From NCBI GenBank assembly GCA_000737985.1, contig JNVT01000074.1, forward strand, positions 53,886-117,885: 64,000 nucleotides of DNA. The letters are read 5' to 3'. Below are positions 60,209 through 64,000 of this stretch, one piece after another. Every line of letters begins with the position of its first letter. Within the stretch, counting starts at the first letter, position 1. The position numbers and the translations under genes are program-made. Source of the stretch: Gammaproteobacteria bacterium MFB021 (GTDB lineage: Bacteria; Pseudomonadota; Gammaproteobacteria; Pseudomonadales; Halomonadaceae). The notes beneath the pieces are model-generated. The model was not told the origin of the DNA. It did not search any database and saw only the letters and a list, made by a program, of their open reading frames with translations.

Positions 60209-61659
60209 TGCAGTGGGAAACCGTCATCGGGTTGGAAGTGCACGTGCAGCTGGCGACCCAATCCAAGATCTTTTCCGGCGCCTCCACCGCCTTCGGTGCC
60301 GAGCCCAATACCCAGGCCTGCGCCATCGACCTGGGGCTGCCCGGGGTGCTGCCGGTGCTCAACGAAGGCGCGGTGGCGATGGCGGTCCAGTTCGGCCTCG
60401 CCATCGACGCGCACATTCCCGACACCTCGCTGTTCGAGCGCAAGAACTACTTCTACCCCGACCTGCCCAAGGGCTATCAGACCAGCCAGATGGCCCAGCC
60501 CATCGTCGGCAAGGGGGAAGTCGAGATCGTGCTGGATGACGACGTGCGCAAGCGGATCCGCATCCACCACGCCCACCTGGAAGAGGACGCCGGCAAGTCG
60601 CTGCACGAAGACTTCCACGGCATGAGCGGCATCGATCTCAACCGGGCCGGCACGCCGCTGCTGGAGATCGTCTCCGAGCCCGACATGCGCTCGGCCAAGG
60701 AAGCGGTCGCCTACATTCGCGCGATCCACGCCATCGTCACCTACCTGGGCATCTCCGACGGCAACATGGCCGAGGGCTCGATGCGCTGCGACGTCAACGT
60801 CTCGGTACGCCCCAAGGGCCAGGAAGCCTTCGGCACCCGCGCCGAGATCAAGAACGTCAACTCCTTCCGCTTCGTCGAGCGCGCGATCGAGTTCGAGGTC
60901 GAACGCCAGATCGAGCTGATCGAGGATGGCGGCAAGGTCGTGCAGGAGACCCGGCTCTACGATCCGGACCAGGACGAGACCCGCAGCATGCGCACCAAGG
61001 AGGAAGCCAACGACTACCGCTACTTCCCCTGCCCCGACCTGCTGCCGGTGATGCTCGACAGCGCCTATATCGAGCACCAGCGCGCCACCCTGCCGGAACT
61101 GCCCACCGAAAAGCGCCACCGTTTCGAGAACAGCCTGGGGCTATCGACCTACGACGCCGGCGTGCTCTCCGCCACCCGCCCCACTGCCGAGTACTTCGAA
61201 GCGGTGCTCGCGGTGTGCGGCGACGCCAAGCAGGCGGCCAACTGGGTGCAAGGCGAGCTCTCCGGCCATCTCAACCGCGAGAACATCGACATCAGCAACA
61301 GCCCGGTCACCCCGGAGCAGCTCGGCGGCCTGGTCAGCCGCGTGCTCGATGACACCATCAACGGCAAAGCGGCCAAGCAGGTCTTCGCGGCGCTGTGGAA
61401 TAACGAAGGCCAGAGTGCCGACGAGATCATCGAGGCACGCGGGCTCAAGCAGGTCACCGACACCGGCGCCATCGAAGCGATGATCGACCAGGTCATCGCG
61501 GACAGCCCTGTGCAGGTCGCCCAGTACCGCGACGCCGACCCGGAGAAGCGCGGCAAGATGATCGGCTACTTCGTCGGCCAGGTGATGAAAGCCTCCCGTG
61601 GCACCGCCAACCCGCAGCAGGTCAACGGCCTGCTCAAGCAGAAGCTGGACGAGGCCTGA
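60208..61659 (+). CDS. gatB: Aspartyl/glutamyl-tRNA amidotransferase subunit B
   Basis: GatB is the kinase/transamidase subunit that binds the misacylated tRNA. The 483-residue product starts [23 protein letters not shown], has [17 protein letters not shown] and the [14 protein letters not shown] active-site region. A C-terminal YqeY-like tail domain follows (about 330-483, ending [17 protein letters not shown]). The start overlaps gatA by one base. Confidence 0.98.
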   Translation: MQWETVIGLEVHVQLATQSKIFSGASTAFGAEPNTQACAIDLGLPGVLPVLNEGAVAMAVQFGLAIDAHIPDTSLFERKNYFYPDLPKGYQTSQMAQPIVGKGEVEIVLDDDVRKRIRIHHAHLEEDAGKSLHEDFHGMSGIDLNRAGTPLLEIVSEPDMRSAKEAVAYIRAIHAIVTYLGISDGNMAEGSMRCDVNVSVRPKGQEAFGTRAEIKNVNSFRFVERAIEFEVERQIELIEDGGKVVQETRLYDPDQDETRSMRTKEEANDYRYFPCPDLLPVMLDSAYIEHQRATLPELPTEKRHRFENSLGLSTYDAGVLSATRPTAEYFEAVLAVCGDAKQAANWVQGELSGHLNRENIDISNSPVTPEQLGGLVSRVLDDTINGKAAKQVFAALWNNEGQSADEIIEARGLKQVTDTGAIEAMIDQVIADSPVQVAQYRDADPEKRGKMIGYFVGQVMKASRGTANPQQVNGLLKQKLDEA

Positions 61660-61696
61660 GTCGGCACTACCTGACAAACCAGCCCTGCCCCAATGC

Positions 61697-61726
61697 AAAC
61701 GCCCATGGCCAAGGCCATGGGCGTTT
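61697..61726. terminator. Bidirectional terminator after gatB
   Basis: AAACGCCCATGGCC pairs perfectly with GGCCATGGGCGTTT around an AA loop. It lies between convergent gatB and the membrane protein gene and has TTT on each strand. Confidence 0.8.
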
Positions 61727-61748
61727 GTGTATTGGTGATGCCATCGGC

Positions 61749-62177
61749 CTAGGCCGCCTCGGTGTGCACCCGCTGCCGCAAGGCCAACGTGCACCGCTCG
61801 CGATCCTCTTTGGCCAGGCTCTTGAGCGGAATCTTGAGCTTGCCTTCACCGGAACGGGCTTTGCGGTAGTAAAGCACACACTCGCGCGGGGTCGCTTCGA
61901 CGCGCGCCAACTGGTCAAGCGCAAGGGTCGTATGCGGACGGATGATCGCCAGCTTGACCGAAACATGATCATCCGTGAGACGAACCACCGGATTGAACTG
62001 GAACCAGAGCCCAGCCACGATCAGGGCGCAAGCGATGAGGATGGGCGCACCTGGAAAAATCGGCGAGCCGGGAATCGCCAACAGCGACGCGAGCAATAAC
62101 CCTCCTCCGCCGCAAAGCGCGATAAGCGAGGAGTTCTTGGCGTAAAAAGCTTGATCCGGACTATCTTGGTCTGGCAT
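61749..62177 (-). CDS. Two-helix membrane protein of unknown function
   Basis: I do not recognise this 142-residue protein. It has two hydrophobic segments near residues 17-35 and 42-60 (SLIALCGGGGLLLASLLAI and PILIACALIVAGLWF). A cytoplasmic-type domain follows with alternating beta strands (VVRLTDDHVSVKLAIIRPHTTLALDQL) resembling a small PH-like domain. ATG 62177 has GAGGG about 9 bases upstream; ATG 62186 would overlap that site. It is the gene farthest downstream of the effector-like gene at 63104-64000, so it may be a second immunity or accessory protein. G+C content is near the window average, unlike its neighbour. Confidence 0.65.
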   Translation of the reverse strand: MPDQDSPDQAFYAKNSSLIALCGGGGLLLASLLAIPGSPIFPGAPILIACALIVAGLWFQFNPVVRLTDDHVSVKLAIIRPHTTLALDQLARVEATPRECVLYYRKARSGEGKLKIPLKSLAKEDRERCTLALRQRVHTEAA

Positions 62178-62256
62178 AAAAATCATCCCTCAGCGTCAGA
62201 CAGCCTGGCTGTCAATTTATGACTCACCACCACACACCAGCACCGAAACCAAAGCG

Positions 62257-63114
62257 TCAGTTGGCTCGACGGATAAAACCACCGCCAACCTGAACGTTGT
62301 GCTCTTTCTGCCATTCTTGAGATTTACGAATGGCTTCGTCAATCTGCTCCTGAGTCATTTCCTTGGCAATGCGTTGTTTTCCTTTCGCACCGGCAGACCC
62401 GCTAAGATCGTAATACTTATATGCTTGCACTAGGTCTTTATCAGTACCAACACCTTTTTCATAGAATTCCGCCAACTTTAAAAACTGCACAAACCGAGAG
62501 TTACCATATTTAGCTGAAGCAGCCCTCTTCTTCCATTCAAAAGATTTTTTTTCATCGTGCAGCACACCATCACCACCATAAATCACAGAGAGATTGGCAG
62601 CTGAAAGTTGATCACCATTTATCGCAGCCTTTTCAAACCAAAAAATAGATTTCTCGATATCTTTATCGAACACACTCTGCAACACATCACCTTTGTAAGC
62701 AAGCCCAAGGGTTCTTTGCGACTTTATGTAGCCATTTTCCCCGGACTTCAAGACAAAACTTCGAACCTTGGAAAGATCTTTATCTACACCCAACCCTTTA
62801 TAATACATCGTTGAAAGTGCGTAGCCAGCATCAAAAACATCATCGCACCAGGCACGATGTAACAGAGAAAAAGCTTTTTTATAATCAGGCTGAACTCCCC
62901 AAGCCGCATCGCCACTCAGGTATATCATCCCCATCATATATTCAGCCGATGGCAACCCCTCCTCAACTTGTCTTTCAAGCTCGACCCTACTGGTTTTTGA
63001 ATAAGCAGCATTCAAGCCATCGCCAGTTGGATCGGGAAACAGAACCTCACCGACAGCAGTCAGCGGAATAAACAACAAAAACACAAGAAAGAAGAAATGT
63101 TTTTTAAACACCAT
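62257..63114 (-). CDS. Sel1-repeat periplasmic protein, possible immunity protein
   Basis: The 285-residue product has a signal peptide (KKHFFFLVFLLFIPLTAVG) without lipobox and then four to five Sel1-like repeats. These are seen as AEYMMGMIYLSGDAAWG, AGYALSTMYYKGLGVDKDL, SQRTLGLAYKGDVLQSV, SAANLSVIYGGDGVL and KLAEFYEKGVGTDKDL. Sel1 repeats mediate protein binding. ATG 63114 has GGAG 4 bases upstream and overlaps the upstream gene by 11 bases. The gene is strikingly A+T-rich (about 42-45 percent G+C by eye) against about 65 percent around it, a sign of recent transfer. Sel1-type proteins are known as immunity partners of some type VI effectors; that role is inferred here. Confidence 0.75.
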   Translation of the reverse strand: MVFKKHFFFLVFLLFIPLTAVGEVLFPDPTGDGLNAAYSKTSRVELERQVEEGLPSAEYMMGMIYLSGDAAWGVQPDYKKAFSLLHRAWCDDVFDAGYALSTMYYKGLGVDKDLSKVRSFVLKSGENGYIKSQRTLGLAYKGDVLQSVFDKDIEKSIFWFEKAAINGDQLSAANLSVIYGGDGVLHDEKKSFEWKKRAASAKYGNSRFVQFLKLAEFYEKGVGTDKDLVQAYKYYDLSGSAGAKGKQRIAKEMTQEQIDEAIRKSQEWQKEHNVQVGGGFIRRAN

Positions 63115-64000
63115 CAAACTCCATTTTAAAAACATCGTGAACATTCGCCCCAACAGTACGAGAGGAATTAAACCTCACGTCCAGAACAACCTCATCAGCA
63201 AGAAGCTCTCTAGCAAAAACTCTATTCACCTCCACGGAGTACCCCTTTTCACTAGATGTAATAACAGGACGCCCATCACCCCCCTCTTCGAAATCAATAT
63301 CAGCGGCCTCTCTATCTACCACCGGGGCTCTAGAATCGGCAAGCTTAACGACCTTATGACTATACAACTCTCTATTACCATCAGCGCAAAAAAGAGAAAA
63401 CGCAACCTCGAACCTACTCAACCGAGGAAAACTTAACGTCAACTCTACTTCTCTTTCTACACTAGGCCCTGGCCCAGGATGACCCACCTCTCTCCAAGAG
63501 AGCTGCACCAACACCCCCTGAAACACCATCTCCAGGGAACTCTGCTCCGACGCCATATCGTCGAACGGCAGGACCTGCATATCTTCTCGTTCCGATGGCT
63601 TACCGAGAATGCTGCGGTTCACCCACATCTGTACCGCCGGGGATACCATGGCCACGAATGCATAACCCAGCAGTAGCGTCAGAATCCCGAAAAACACGCC
63701 CACCACGAGCCCGACACCCGTGCTCGCACTGATCACGACGATCGAAGCAATACCGGCGAGAACCCCAACACCGCCGACGATCATGCCATAGTGGCCGTTA
63801 AGACTCTGGCCTGTCTTGTTGGCCTCGTTGGCTTCCGTCAACTTCTTCAGGCCATCCCAGATCGAGATCATGCCACCCGCCGCGCCGAGCACGTCACTGA
63901 CAAAGGCCCATTTAATCCCACCGATCACCGCGCCTTCTGTCGACAGGCCCAGGCTCGCCATGCGGATCTTGTGGTAGCCTTCGATCCCCGCCATCGCGCC
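63104..64000 (-). CDS. C-terminal part of a possible VasX-like T6SS pore-forming effector
   Basis: The frame reads out of the window, so only about 298 residues of the C-terminal end are visible; ATG 63994 is probably internal. The visible part has hydrophobic segments (VIGGIKWAFVSDVLGAAGGMISIW, then GMIVGGVGVLAGIASIVVISAS and VGLVVGVFFGILTLLLGYAFVAMV, each given in pieces of the chain). A soluble tail follows with WVNRSILGKP, PFDDMASEQSSLEMVFQG and a beta-rich end. From memory this resembles the C-terminal region of VasX/BTH_I2691-type effectors that perforate inner membranes. G+C falls from about 60 percent at 63900 to about 42 percent at 63130. Function is an inference without the N-terminus. 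Confidence 0.5.
   Translation of the reverse strand, partial: GAMAGIEGYHKIRMASLGLSTEGAVIGGIKWAFVSDVLGAAGGMISIWDGLKKLTEANEANKTGQSLNGHYGMIVGGVGVLAGIASIVVISASTGVGLVVGVFFGILTLLLGYAFVAMVSPAVQMWVNRSILGKPSEREDMQVLPFDDMASEQSSLEMVFQGVLVQLSWREVGHPGPGPSVEREVELTLSFPRLSRFEVAFSLFCADGNRELYSHKVVKLADSRAPVVDREAADIDFEEGGDGRPVITSSEKGYSVEVNRVFARELLADEVVLDVRFNSSRTVGANVHDVFKMEFDGV

Overview
The window (about 65 percent G+C by eye) is a chromosomal segment of a gammaproteobacterium. Protein sequences and gene order resemble the Pseudomonas aeruginosa block from secA/lpxC to gatB (recalled from memory, not searched). The high G+C, the missing neighbours listed below and the protein style suggest Halomonadaceae (Halomonas, Salinicola or Kushneria-like); the genus is an inference and I cannot confirm it. 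Almost everything is core housekeeping. The only clearly accessory stretch is the last 2.3 kb.

Layout. (1) 1-1005: start of a secreted protein (probably an M23 peptidase) and divergent dciA, then the lpxC terminator. (2) 1006-18103, minus strand: the division and cell wall cluster, transcribed as rnpB, rsmH, ftsL, ftsI, murE, murF, mraY, murD, ftsW, murG, murC, ftsQ, ftsA, ftsZ, lpxC. mraZ and ddlB are absent, and the RNase P RNA sits directly in front of rsmH. (3) 18380-22880: rsmI, divergent from lpoA, yraN, gmhA and a dolP-like BON lipoprotein. (4) 23033-27324: sspB, sspA, rpsI, rplM, zapE on minus and zapG on plus, without the cytochrome bc1 genes that sit between rpsI and sspA in Pseudomonas. 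(5) 27570-33660: a NIF3-like gene, a DegS/AlgW periplasmic protease, hisD, hisG, murA and ibaG. (6) 33896-40271: mlaBCDEF for lipid transport, divergent from kdsD, lptC, lptA and lptB; kdsC is missing. (7) 40637-44153: rpoN, hpf, ptsN, rapZ and npr, with a candidate sigma-54 promoter in front of rpoN itself. (8) 44279-49216: a POT peptide transporter, pmbA, darP and tldD. (9) 49275-58167: yhdP, rng, maf, mreD, mreC, mreB. (10) 58361-61659: gatCAB. (11) 61749-64000: a two-helix membrane protein, an A+T-rich Sel1-repeat protein and the C-terminal part of a multi-helix protein that resembles a VasX-like type VI secretion effector.

The genes act mainly on the envelope: peptidoglycan precursors and septation (mur/fts), elongation (mreBCD), outer-membrane lipid supply (lpxC, kdsD, lptABC, mla, yhdP) and envelope stress sensing (degS). 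They are joined with translation (rplM-rpsI, gatCAB, rnpB, hpf, darP).

The most unusual signal is a family of four 147-177 bp imperfect palindromes at 18207, 25353, 27321 and 40269. Each begins exactly at a gene's stop codon, in one orientation relative to that gene, so that the element's first bases are the stop codon. Two copies carry an identical 19-bp block placed on opposite sides of the element core. The second notable signal is the effector-like module at the right edge, with a G+C drop that begins inside the effector gene and continues through the presumed immunity gene.
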